In this document: positions 43,198 to 51,405 of the stretch, in pieces
Layout of the letters: each line of letters opens with the position of its first letter
How positions within the stretch are numbered: the first letter of the stretch is position 1
Assembly: GCA_016721005.1 (NCBI GenBank)
Contig: JADKJM010000019.1
Location: forward strand, 496,001 to 560,000
Source: Flavobacteriales bacterium
GTDB taxonomy: Bacteria > Bacteroidota > Bacteroidia > Flavobacteriales_F > PHOS-HE28
DNA: 64,000 nucleotides
Direction of reading: 5' to 3'
The notes under the pieces: model-generated
Told to the model about the DNA's origin: nothing
Database searches by the model: none
Seen by the model: the letters and a program-made list of their open reading frames with translations, nothing else
Translations under genes and position numbers: made by a program

Positions 43198-43730
43198 GCA
43201 AAGATCGCATTAAGCGCCCTTTCGCGGTGCTTGAAGATCGCCTCCAATCTGCCGCGCACAAGAACGGTATGAACGAGACCTCCAAGTGGACCCAAGGGAA
43301 GTTTGTACAGCACCCGGTCCTTCACGATCACTCCATAAGGCGAGTCCACGAATCGATGATGGTGCTCCCATTTTGCGAAAGGTCCGCGTACCTGCAGATC
43401 GGTGAACGAATGGAGTCGTTCCACATTACGGATCACGGAGGTCCAGCGCACGGGTATTCCCAGGATCGGCCGCACCCGGTAATCAATGCGCATCCCATCG
43501 AAGATGGGTTTGTCCGCGTCCTTTGATAGGATCTCGAACCGCATGTCCGAAGGTGTGATGCTCGCAAGGTTCAACGGGGTGGAGAAGAACTCCCAGGCGT
43601 CCTTGAGTCGAATGGGTAGCACTTGCTCGGATTCCAACACGTGATCCGACGGGTCGACCGGACTCAAGGCCAACGCCGCGTGGCGGCCAGAAGGCCGCCA
43701 CGCGTTCATTATGTTGACTTGCTCGTTCAC
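43194..43730 (-). CDS. SRPBCC (START-like) family protein
   Basis: The core begins around ESEQVLPIRLKDAWEFFSTP and continues with NLASITPSDMRFEIL, MRIDYRVRPILGIPVRWTS and LHSFTDLQVRGPFAKWEHHH, the pattern of ligand-binding START-like proteins common in flavobacterial carotenoid/photolyase clusters. The longest frame starts with a GTG at 43730 that overlaps the upstream stop, but the first 35 codons span a perfect hairpin (43681-43700). A start near GTG-TTG-GAA-TCC just before ESEQ is more plausible. It overlaps crtZ by four bases. Confidence 0.75.
   Translation of the reverse strand: MNEQVNIMNAWRPSGRHAALALSPVDPSDHVLESEQVLPIRLKDAWEFFSTPLNLASITPSDMRFEILSKDADKPIFDGMRIDYRVRPILGIPVRWTSVIRNVERLHSFTDLQVRGPFAKWEHHHRFVDSPYGVIVKDRVLYKLPLGPLGGLVHTVLVRGRLEAIFKHRERALNAIFA
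43681..43700. other. Perfect hairpin TGGCGGCC-AGAA-GGCCGCCA
   Basis: An 8-bp perfect stem with a 4-nt loop lies about 27 bp after the stop of the T9SS gene and inside the longest SRPBCC frame. There is no U-run after it on the minus strand. It may act as a weak terminator or mRNA 3'-end stabiliser, which argues for a later SRPBCC start. Confidence 0.5.
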
Positions 43731-45433
43731 TGTTTGATGATCGGGGTGGTAGCAATGCCATCACCGTTCTGAATGCGCAACCGGTAAGGACCTGAGGCAA
43801 GACCGGTAAGGTCGATGAGCACACGCTGCACGCCGCTGCTCAGTTTGCCCATGTCCATCACTCGCACATCCCTGCCGATCGCGTCCTGGACAGCCACACT
43901 CGTCCGGCCCTCATTCCGCAATTCCATCCCGAGCCATACTTCATCGCTCGCTGGATTCGGATAAGCCCTCAACCCGGTGATAGCCTCGCTCTCACGAACA
44001 CCGGTAGCCACTGGAAGCTCTACCAAGGGCCCACCTGCCGGAAGCGCTACCCAAAGACCGAAGGACGACCCGTTGCTGTTCATCATCGGGTCCAAGAAGC
44101 CGGAAGCAAGAACCGTGATCGCATTCCCGGCCAGCCCCAGAGAAGCTAGCGGGGCTTGGTAGGATACCACTGTTGTACCCATGGTCTCTATCGACAAGGT
44201 GTAGTTGTTCTCGGGGAGTTCCAAGTATCCGTCGAAGGAACCATAGCTGAGACCGTTCACAATGGGACCCGCAGGGACCGAAGTTTCCACCACGTCGACC
44301 ACGGGCGCATCCGTGCTGCCATGGAATACCAACACGTCCACATTGCCGGCCACATTGCTCGTCTCTCTCGCACCGGAGTAAACGTAGATGTTGAAAGGCT
44401 GCACGGGGCTGTACCCGCTTCCGCTCACGATCCCATTGGCCACCAGGATATAGGTCTCACCTTCTCCAAGCGTGTAGGTGTAGCGAGCAAGAGCGGCCAC
44501 CGTATCCGTAGAGGTTGGCAGTGCGATGCTCACGTCGAAAGGCACACCGGCCTGCGCATCCACGAAGGGGCTGGCTGTGCGGAATGCGAAGTTGTCCAAC
44601 AGCAGCGTGTTGTTCAACCACACGTCCACTTGCGCGGCAGCGAGGTCGGCGCTGTTGTGGATCACTTGCACACGAGCCGTGGGGATCGCCGCAGCGGGCA
44701 AGGCCACCAGAGGTCCGCCGCTCGTAAGAGCGACGTAGATCCCGAATGCCGCTCCACCGCTGTTCATGGCGGGGTTCAAGAAACCCGAAGCGAGAGCTAC
44801 CAATGCGGCACCGCCGAGATTGAGTGTGGCCAGCGGAGCTTGGTATGCGGCTACGATGGTGCTGTTGAACTGGTCGCGAACTTGCAGGGTGAAATCGACC
44901 GTTGGCAATTCCAGGTATCCGGCAAAGGCGCCGTAGGATGCGTTGTCCACGATGGTCGTATTGACCACTGCGCTCTCATAGATGTCCACCGTCGGAGCAT
45001 CAGTGCTCCCGTGATGCACCAGAACGTCTGTGGTAGCTGCACCGCCGACAGCCGCTTCGCGGCCCATGGAGTACACTTCCAAGGAGAATGGTGTAGCGGG
45101 CATGTATCCGCTCGGGCTCACGATCCCGTCAGCAACGATCACGTAGGTCTCGCCATTAGCGAGCGTGAACTGCTCGGTGTAGATCGCATCCGACACGCTC
45201 ATGCTGTTCCCCGGAGCAATACCCACGGTGAATGGAATGCCTGCGGGTGCATCAATGAATGGTGATGCCGTGCGGAACGCGAAGTCGTCGATCAACAGGG
45301 TTGAATTGAGGTACACATCCACGGTACCAGCAGCCAGGTCGGCGCTGTTGTGGATCACCTGCACCCGCGCGGTTTGCGCTGGTGCGAAACCCGCCCATAA
45401 GAAGAAGGCGGCAGCTAGAGTGATGTTTTTCAT
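43727..45433 (-). CDS. Secreted protein with two DUF4397 domains and a T9SS sorting domain
   Basis: 568 residues from ATG 45433 with signal peptide NITLAAAFFLWAGFAPAQ. Two similar halves each start TARVQVIHNSADLAA and contain VDVYLNSTLLIDDFAFRTAS or VDVWLNNTLLLDNFAFRTAS and VLVHHGSTDAPTVDI or VLVFHGSTDAPVVDV, the DUF4397 pattern (residues about 20-230 and 245-460). The C-terminus (LRAYPNPASDEVWLGMEL to IIKQ) is a T9SS type A sorting domain. A cell-surface adhesin-like role is possible. Its place inside a carotenoid/photolyase cluster is unexpected. Confidence 0.85.
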   Translation of the reverse strand: MKNITLAAAFFLWAGFAPAQTARVQVIHNSADLAAGTVDVYLNSTLLIDDFAFRTASPFIDAPAGIPFTVGIAPGNSMSVSDAIYTEQFTLANGETYVIVADGIVSPSGYMPATPFSLEVYSMGREAAVGGAATTDVLVHHGSTDAPTVDIYESAVVNTTIVDNASYGAFAGYLELPTVDFTLQVRDQFNSTIVAAYQAPLATLNLGGAALVALASGFLNPAMNSGGAAFGIYVALTSGGPLVALPAAAIPTARVQVIHNSADLAAAQVDVWLNNTLLLDNFAFRTASPFVDAQAGVPFDVSIALPTSTDTVAALARYTYTLGEGETYILVANGIVSGSGYSPVQPFNIYVYSGARETSNVAGNVDVLVFHGSTDAPVVDVVETSVPAGPIVNGLSYGSFDGYLELPENNYTLSIETMGTTVVSYQAPLASLGLAGNAITVLASGFLDPMMNSNGSSFGLWVALPAGGPLVELPVATGVRESEAITGLRAYPNPASDEVWLGMELRNEGRTSVAVQDAIGRDVRVMDMGKLSSGVQRVLIDLTGLASGPYRLRIQNGDGIATTPIIKQ

Positions 45434-45577
45434 GACTGATGGGGTTTTTGGTTGGTTACAGGAGCAGAACAAGCGACTCAGTCAGATTGTTCAGACATAT
45501 GTGAAAAAGATTAGACAATAATGACGTAAGCACAGAAATACCACTTGCGGCAGGCTCACATTTTGAGAGGAACCGGT

Positions 45578-46888
45578 CTATTTGACCAGAGCAGAGCGGT
45601 ACGACCGAATGGCCCTCTCCCTTGCGAAGCGGTGATCGACCATTGGCGCGATCGGCGACAGTGAGCCGTATTCAGGAGCCCACTTGAGCACGTAGCTCAA
45701 TTCAGGGTCGAACCTCTTCATCTGGGCATCCGGACTGAACACCCGGAAATACGGCGTGGCATCACAACCAGACCCGGCTGCCCATTGCCAGTTGCCGTTG
45801 TTCGAGGATAGCTCGAAGTCCATCAGCCACCGCGCGAACCACGCCTCGCCCCAACGCCAGTCGATGAGCAAGTGTTTGCAGAGGAAGCCGGCCACCACCA
45901 TACGAACACGGTTGTGCATGAAGCCGGTGGCCCTCAACTCGCGCATACCTGCGTCAACCAGCGGAAAACCGGTCTGTCCTTCGCACCAGGCTTTGAACCC
46001 TTCCTCATCATCACGCCAAGGGATGGCGTCGTATTGCCTCCTGAATGATCCATTGACCACGTGCGGGAAGTGCCAGAGCACCTGCATGAAGAATTCACGC
46101 CAGATCAATTCATTGAGCCATGCTTCACTATGCTTCATCGCCAGCCGCACCAATTCCCTGACCGACACTGTTCCGAAACGAAGGTGTACCCCCATACGCG
46201 AAGTGCCGGCGATCCCGGGAGTGTTCCGGTCCAATGCATATCCGTGCAACATCGGGACGGTCGGTATGAAAGCCGGTGCAGCGTACGCATGATGTTCGAA
46301 TCCGATCGCTTGGATCGATAGGAGCGGTGACGGCTTCGCCTTGCGAAATGCATCCGTGAGCAGTTCGCTCGGAAAGCTTGGTATCCCCTCTGCCGATGTT
46401 CGTGCCTTCCACTTCCGCATGTACGGTGTGAACACGGTGTACGGAGTGCCGTCGTCCTTGACGACCTCATCACGCTCGTGGATGGACACATCCTTGAACG
46501 TCCTGAGGTCGATCCCCTTTTTGCGAAGGAGATCCCCGATAGCTGCATCACGAGCCATGCCGTATGGCTCGTGGTCGTGATTCGTGTAGATCGCTGCGAT
46601 CGGATGTTGCGCGATCAACTTCGCGATGACCTCCAGTGGTCTACCCACCTCCACCCAGAGTGATGCGCCGGATCTCCCAAGCTCTTCGTGCAAGACCCCG
46701 ATACGATCATGCAGGAAACTCACACGCCGATCATCGCGGTCCTCCAACTTCTCCAAAATGTCCTGGTCGAAGATGAAGAGCGGTTGCACGTTGCCTTGAT
46801 CCCTCAGCGCACGATACAGTCCATGATTGTCGTGTAAACGCAGGTCCCTTCGGAACCAGAACAGGGTGATCGGTGCGACCTCGGTCAT
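45578..46888 (-). CDS. phr: Deoxyribodipyrimidine photolyase (cryptochrome/photolyase family)
   Basis: Light-driven repair of UV pyrimidine dimers using FAD. About 436 residues from ATG 46888 (MTEVAPITLFWFRRDLRLHD). N-terminal antenna domain to about 130; FAD domain with LNELIWREFFMQVLWHFP, GFPLVDAGMRELRATGFMHN and the C-terminal FAD-site segment ARWLMDFELSSNNGNWQWAA. The start overlaps the idi stop (ATGA). An in-frame upstream extension runs through idi and is rejected. Confidence 0.95.
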   Translation of the reverse strand: MTEVAPITLFWFRRDLRLHDNHGLYRALRDQGNVQPLFIFDQDILEKLEDRDDRRVSFLHDRIGVLHEELGRSGASLWVEVGRPLEVIAKLIAQHPIAAIYTNHDHEPYGMARDAAIGDLLRKKGIDLRTFKDVSIHERDEVVKDDGTPYTVFTPYMRKWKARTSAEGIPSFPSELLTDAFRKAKPSPLLSIQAIGFEHHAYAAPAFIPTVPMLHGYALDRNTPGIAGTSRMGVHLRFGTVSVRELVRLAMKHSEAWLNELIWREFFMQVLWHFPHVVNGSFRRQYDAIPWRDDEEGFKAWCEGQTGFPLVDAGMRELRATGFMHNRVRMVVAGFLCKHLLIDWRWGEAWFARWLMDFELSSNNGNWQWAAGSGCDATPYFRVFSPDAQMKRFDPELSYVLKWAPEYGSLSPIAPMVDHRFARERAIRSYRSALVK

Positions 46889-47427
46889 CGCCGGAGCATC
46901 TCCTCGGCGGCGTTCCAGGCACCCTCGAGGCATAACGGAAACCATGCCGTGAAGAGACCGGGATGGGACTTCATTTCGCGCTGCAACTCATTCCGACTGA
47001 CCCAGCGCCAGTCGACAGCCTCCTGCGGATCAGGAGTCGGATCGCTATCGGAGATCCCGATGAGCACATGGTCGAGTTCGTGTTCCTTCATGCCATCGCC
47101 CAGCTCTGTGCTGTACACGAAGTGGAACGTTGGCTGGAGTTCCGAGCCAAGCCCCATTTCCTCATCCAATCGACGCTCGGCCGCGGCCTTCACCGTCTCC
47201 CCAGGGCGCGGGTGGCCGCAGCACGTATTGCTCCAACGCCCAGCCGAGTGGTACTTGTCGAGTGCGCGCTGCTGCAAGAGCAGATCCCCCTTGGTGTTGA
47301 AGATGAAGACCGAGAATGCCCGGTGCAACAATCCTTCGCGGTGCGCGCTCAACTTCTCCATAGCACCCAGTTCGTGATCTTCTACATCCACCAGCACGAC
47401 CTGCTCCGGTCCGTTGAGCGTGATCAT
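46885..47427 (-). CDS. idi: Isopentenyl-diphosphate delta-isomerase, type I (Nudix)
   Basis: Interconverts IPP and DMAPP for carotenoid synthesis. 180 residues: HRAFSVFIFNTKGDLLLQQR, the active-site Cys in KYHSAGRWSNTCCGHPRPGE, and the Nudix-type KAAAERRLDEEMGL. Metal-binding Glu residues fall in the region around FVYSTELGDGMKEHELDHVL. Overlaps crtB and phr by four bases. Confidence 0.95.
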   Translation of the reverse strand: MITLNGPEQVVLVDVEDHELGAMEKLSAHREGLLHRAFSVFIFNTKGDLLLQQRALDKYHSAGRWSNTCCGHPRPGETVKAAAERRLDEEMGLGSELQPTFHFVYSTELGDGMKEHELDHVLIGISDSDPTPDPQEAVDWRWVSRNELQREMKSHPGLFTAWFPLCLEGAWNAAEEMLRR

Positions 47428-48266
47428 AGCAGATGAAGTTGATGTTGCAAATAGCTGCCCACCAACAAGCGGATCTTACGGCGATTGCGCACCCGGATGC
47501 GCTCCGTGAAAAGTTCGTGTGGTGCAATGCAGCGGATCTTCTCGAAGAGATTGCGATAATAGAGGTAGGCCAAATGCACACCCAGCTTCGCACCACGTGG
47601 TAAGTTGGAGATCCCATTTCGCGCATTCTCGAATTCGCGGAGGATCTCCTCTTCGATGGATCGCTTTTGTTCCGCGGTCAGTGCCTTTAGATCCGTGCCC
47701 GGGAAATAGGTTCGACCGAGGTCCACGTTGTCCTGCCGCAGGTCGCGCAGGAAATTCACCTTTTGGAATGCTGAACCGAGGCTCATCGCATGCGGCTTCA
47801 ACTGCTCGTAAAGCACCTTATCCCCTTCGCAGAATACACGCAAGCACATGAGCCCGACCACCTCGGCGCTGCCCAGCACATAGCGCTTGTAAGATCCCTC
47901 ATCGTGCTCCGTCCGGTGCAGGTCCATGGCCATGCTAACAAGAAAGGTGTCGATGAGTTCGCCTTCGATCGCGAAGTCATGCACGACCTTTTGAAAGCTG
48001 TGCAGGATCGGGTTCATGCTGATCCCGTGCGCAACGGCGTGCTCCACATCGCTACGGAAGCGATCGAGCAGTTGCTTTTGATCGTGATCATGGAAGGTAT
48101 CCACGATCTCATCGGCGAAACGCACGAAGCCATAGATCGCATGGATAGGGTCGCGAAGTCTCTTATCCAGCACTCGCACACCGAGCGAGAACGAGGTGCT
48201 GAAGGCGCGGGTGGTCTTGCGACTTGCTGCGAAGCAGACCTCATCATAGGTATCGCGGTTGTTCAT
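47424..48266 (-). CDS. crtB: Phytoene synthase (squalene/phytoene synthase family)
   Basis: Condenses two GGPP molecules to phytoene. 280 residues: IYGFVRFADEIVDTFHDHDQ (first Asp-rich motif; D-E-I-V-D), GSAEVVGLMCLRVFCEG, and the second Asp-rich site in FQKVNFLRDLRQDNVDLGRT with the family-specific YFPGTDL. It sits in an ATGA-overlap chain with crtI and idi. Confidence 0.95.
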   Translation of the reverse strand: MNNRDTYDEVCFAASRKTTRAFSTSFSLGVRVLDKRLRDPIHAIYGFVRFADEIVDTFHDHDQKQLLDRFRSDVEHAVAHGISMNPILHSFQKVVHDFAIEGELIDTFLVSMAMDLHRTEHDEGSYKRYVLGSAEVVGLMCLRVFCEGDKVLYEQLKPHAMSLGSAFQKVNFLRDLRQDNVDLGRTYFPGTDLKALTAEQKRSIEEEILREFENARNGISNLPRGAKLGVHLAYLYYRNLFEKIRCIAPHELFTERIRVRNRRKIRLLVGSYLQHQLHLL

Positions 48267-49735
48267 GTCTTTACGGATCTGGTCATGTATCGGGCGACCA
48301 CTTCACCGGAGACCAAGGCCGGTGGAACGCCCGGGCCGGGAACGGTGAGTTGCCCGGTGAAAAAGAGGTTGCTTACTTTCTTGCTACGAATGCTCGGGCG
48401 AAGGAGCGCGGTTTGACGCAACGTGTTGGCAAGACCATACGCGTTGCCTTTATAAGCGTTCATGTCGTTCTCGAGGTCGCTCACCGAGTAGTTGGTGCGG
48501 TGCACAACGTGCTCGCGAATGGATTGGCCGGTCATGCGTTCCAAGCGGTCCATCACCAGTTGGTAGTACCGCTCGCGCGTGGCTTCATCATCCTTCAGCC
48601 CTGGTGCAACAGGGATCAGGATCACCAGATTCTCCATCCCGTCCGGTGCGGTGGAAGGATCGGTTTTGGAAGTGCAGGATGTGTAGAACAACGGCTTCGT
48701 AGGCCACTGCGGATCCTTGTAGATCTCATTTGCGTGCTGTGCGAGTGGCTCATCGAAGAACAGGGTGTGGTGCTCTAACCCATGCAGCCGCTTGTTGACG
48801 CCTAGGAAGAACATGAGTACCGATGGCGCCATCGTGCGTTGCGACCAGTAGTGCTCATTGTGTACCCGATGTTCCGCATCGAGCAGGTGCTGTTCCACGT
48901 GGTGGTAGTCCGCACCTCCCACCACGTTATCACAGGCATGGGTTCCCTTGTCCGTATGTACCTGCGTGGCTCTTCCGTTGTTCACCTCGATCCGCTGCAC
49001 GGTCTCTCTCGTCCTGATCGTTACACCTTCCGCTTCGGCCACTCGCCGCATCGCCTCCACCACCTTCACCATTCCTCCCATCGGATACCACGTACCCAGC
49101 GCCATGTCGGCGTGGTTCATCAAGCTGTAAAGGGCTGGTGTATCATCTGGTGTGGCTCCTAGGAATAACACCGGGAATTCCATCAGGCTTACCAGCCGTG
49201 GGTGTTTGAAATGCCGCCGGACATGGCCGCTGAAGGAGGAGAACAACTGCATGCGCAGAAGGCCCTTCAACACCCGGAGGTCAGCGAACTCAAGCAAGGA
49301 GATACCGGGCTTATGCACCAGGTCCTGCATCCCCACTTCGTATTTGAAGCGTGCTTGTGCAAGGAAGCGATCCAGCTGCGCGCTGCTTCCTGGTTCCAAG
49401 GATTCGAACATCGCCCGAAGCCCGTCCATGGAGGCGGGTACCTTCATCACATCACCGGGCCCGAAATAGATGGAATAGGACGGGTCCAGTCGCTTCAGTT
49501 CATAGTGCTCGCTCGGATGCGTTCCGAAGTGTTGGAAGTATCGTTCGAACACATCGGGCATCCAATACCAACTGGGTCCCAGATCGAACGTGAACCCATC
49601 AGCACTGTAGGCACGTGCGCGACCGCCCACTTCGTCGTGCTTCTCCAATATCGTGACGCGATGGCCTGCGCGGGCCAGGTGCGTGGCGGCTGAAAGGCCC
49701 GCGAATCCTGCTCCTATGACCAGTGTCTCGTTCAT
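48263..49735 (-). CDS. crtI: Phytoene desaturase
   Basis: FAD-dependent desaturation of phytoene towards lycopene. 490 residues: N-terminal dinucleotide fold VIGAGFAGLSAATHLARAG (residues 6-24) and ILEKHDEVGGRARAY. FDLGPSWYWMPDVFERYFQ and the C-terminal motif LFFTGQLTVPGPGVPPALVS, typical of CrtI, follow. Coupled to the sigma gene upstream and crtB downstream by four-base overlaps. Confidence 0.95.
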   Translation of the reverse strand: MNETLVIGAGFAGLSAATHLARAGHRVTILEKHDEVGGRARAYSADGFTFDLGPSWYWMPDVFERYFQHFGTHPSEHYELKRLDPSYSIYFGPGDVMKVPASMDGLRAMFESLEPGSSAQLDRFLAQARFKYEVGMQDLVHKPGISLLEFADLRVLKGLLRMQLFSSFSGHVRRHFKHPRLVSLMEFPVLFLGATPDDTPALYSLMNHADMALGTWYPMGGMVKVVEAMRRVAEAEGVTIRTRETVQRIEVNNGRATQVHTDKGTHACDNVVGGADYHHVEQHLLDAEHRVHNEHYWSQRTMAPSVLMFFLGVNKRLHGLEHHTLFFDEPLAQHANEIYKDPQWPTKPLFYTSCTSKTDPSTAPDGMENLVILIPVAPGLKDDEATRERYYQLVMDRLERMTGQSIREHVVHRTNYSVSDLENDMNAYKGNAYGLANTLRQTALLRPSIRSKKVSNLFFTGQLTVPGPGVPPALVSGEVVARYMTRSVKT

Positions 49736-50241
49736 GCGGCTGCGCGTGTGCTGTGGAAGATACTTCCGAGCCTCTTCCGTGCTTCGAAGATCCGGCTCTT
49801 CACAGTGCCGATGGGGATGTTCAATCGTTCACTGATCTCGTGGTACTTGAATCCGGCAACGTTCATCTTGAAAGGCTCCCGGAACAAGGCAGGAAGGCGG
49901 TCCACGGCGTCGCTCATTTCGTTCGTCGCCAATTCACTCATCGGGTCGGGGAGCTTGCGCACACGCATCACCGGCATTGCGGTGTGTTCGGCGTTGGACA
50001 TCACCGTTCGACCGCGAACGGTTCGACGATACTCATTGATGAAGGTGTTCCGCACGATGGTCAACATCCACGCCTTGAAGTTGGTGCCATCCCGGAAGCC
50101 ATCCCTGTTCATAAGGGCCTTCAACATGCTTTCCTGCAGGAGGTCCCGTGCGGCCTCTCGATCGCGGGTGAGGCTAAGCGCAAAGTGCAGCGACGGCTTC
50201 TGAAGGGAAAGCAGAAGCTGGTTGAATTCGACGGTGGACAT
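49732..50241 (-). CDS. ECF-type RNA polymerase sigma factor
   Basis: 169 residues from ATG 50241 (MSTVEFNQLLLSLQKPSLHF). Region 2 (DREAARDLLQESMLKALMNR, NFKAWMLTIVRNTFINEYRR) and region 4 (KYHEISERLNIPIGTVKSRI) are clear. First gene of an ATGA-coupled operon with crtI-crtB-idi-phr, as in light-induced carotenoid operons where a CarH/LitR regulator controls a sigma factor. No anti-sigma gene is seen beside it. Upstream ATGs in frame precede a good promoter and are rejected. Confidence 0.92.
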   Translation of the reverse strand: MSTVEFNQLLLSLQKPSLHFALSLTRDREAARDLLQESMLKALMNRDGFRDGTNFKAWMLTIVRNTFINEYRRTVRGRTVMSNAEHTAMPVMRVRKLPDPMSELATNEMSDAVDRLPALFREPFKMNVAGFKYHEISERLNIPIGTVKSRIFEARKRLGSIFHSTRAAA

Positions 50242-50268
50242 GTCTAATGAATTAACTTTATAGTTAGA

Positions 50269-50276
50269 CAAAAGTA
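50269..50276 (-). promoter_or_regulatory. Candidate -7 element of the sigma-crtI-crtB-idi-phr operon
   Basis: On the minus strand TACTTTTG matches TAnnTTTG exactly, 27 nt before the sigma ATG, in an AT-rich 180-bp gap after carH. No standard -33 TTG is at the right spacing, so the site may depend on a regulator or alternative sigma factor. This placement starts a transcript separate from carH. Confidence 0.45.
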
Positions 50277-50421
50277 CACATTGTTTACCGTATAAGCTCA
50301 TAATGTTCAACATAATTATTGATACGCTAGTCATTATTGCACTTCAACCGCAGACCTGACGATGGAATAACCCGCGCCAGACCCCTTATGAACCAGTGGT
50401 TGACCTTGGAAGCGAGTGGCT

Positions 50422-51285
50422 CTAGTCCAACGTCGAGTTGAACGAGCGCAGGTCGACTAGCCGGGTAGCGAGTGGGATGCCTTGCACATCCGCGTTGCCG
50501 AAATAGTGGATGAGGGTCTTCGGGAACCGGCTGTGGAGTTTGCGCAAATAGTCCGGCGCCTCCTGGACGGAGTGCCCGTTGACGAAGCCGACTATCAATC
50601 GATCCGGCGCGCTGTGGTCCACGATCGCTTCAAGATCGGCGAACGGAACCGATTGACCCAGATAAATGGAACGATGCCCGGCCTTACGAACGAGGTAGTG
50701 ACCGAAGAGCAGGCCGAGCTCATGGTATTCGGACTCAGGCATGAAGAACAAATAGGTCGAGGCGTCCGCGCGTGGTGGTGCCGTCAACGAGTCGATGGCG
50801 GAGATCACCTTCTGCCGCACCAGGTTGCTGATGAAATGTTCCTGGCCGGGTTTTATCGCGTCGATCTGCCACAGCACACCAACGCGCTGCATGAACGGTT
50901 GGATCACCTGTAGCATCGTTTCCCCGAACCCGAGGCGAAGGATGCAGCTGCCCATGATCCGCTCAAAGCGGTCCTCGTCCAATTCGGTCATGGCCAGGAT
51001 CAGGTTCTCAACTTGATCGATCGGCCCGTTCTTACTTTGTTCGAAAGCCTGCACCTGTTCATGGATCTGCGTCTGGGTGAGTTTGGCGATCTTGGAGATC
51101 TTGACCCCGCGATTGTTCAATAGGGAAACATTCAGGAGCCTGCGCAGGTCCTCATCCGAATACGATCGGATGTTGGTGTCCGACCGAGCCGGACTGAGCA
51201 GGGCGTAGCGCTTCTCCCAGATGCGAATGGTGTGCGCCTTCACCCGGCTCAACTTCTCCAGATCCTTGATCGAATAGTTCCCCAT
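50422..51285 (-). CDS. CarH/LitR-like MerR-family regulator with B12-binding light-sensor domain
   Basis: 287 residues. The MerR winged helix (MGNYSIKDLEKLSRVKAHTI, residues 1-70) is followed by a helical B12-cap (95-165) bearing the Wx9EH motif (Trp139, Glu149, His150). A Rossmann-type cobalamin domain has the ExHxxG motif (Glu186, His188, Gly191). These are the residues CarH uses to bind adenosylcobalamin and respond to light. In the dark it would repress, and in light release, the adjacent sigma/carotenoid/photolyase operon. It is transcribed in the same direction but as a separate unit. Confidence 0.9.
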   Translation of the reverse strand: MGNYSIKDLEKLSRVKAHTIRIWEKRYALLSPARSDTNIRSYSDEDLRRLLNVSLLNNRGVKISKIAKLTQTQIHEQVQAFEQSKNGPIDQVENLILAMTELDEDRFERIMGSCILRLGFGETMLQVIQPFMQRVGVLWQIDAIKPGQEHFISNLVRQKVISAIDSLTAPPRADASTYLFFMPESEYHELGLLFGHYLVRKAGHRSIYLGQSVPFADLEAIVDHSAPDRLIVGFVNGHSVQEAPDYLRKLHSRFPKTLIHYFGNADVQGIPLATRLVDLRSFNSTLD

Positions 51286-51327
51286 GTGGCAGTTCGCTCC
51301 CGACTAGAACAGATGAGTGCCGGTAAT

Positions 51328-51355
51328 GTTCGATCGAAGATGCGAAAGATCGAAC
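51328..51355. promoter_or_regulatory. Inverted repeat upstream of the carH-like gene (possible operator)
   Basis: GTTCGATC-N12-GATCGAAC is a perfect 8-bp inverted repeat 43-70 bp before the carH-like start, between it and lpxD. There is no U-run, so it is unlikely to be an intrinsic terminator. It could be an autoregulatory binding site. Confidence 0.4.
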
Positions 51356-51405
51356 GATTGGATGAAGGTCTCACCGATCCACACCATCCGAAAGCGCCCG
51401 TCCGG

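Noticed and set aside
44156..45265. 369-codon plus-strand ORF opposite the DUF4397 gene
   Set aside because: Repeats in it simply mirror the two DUF4397 domains on the other strand.
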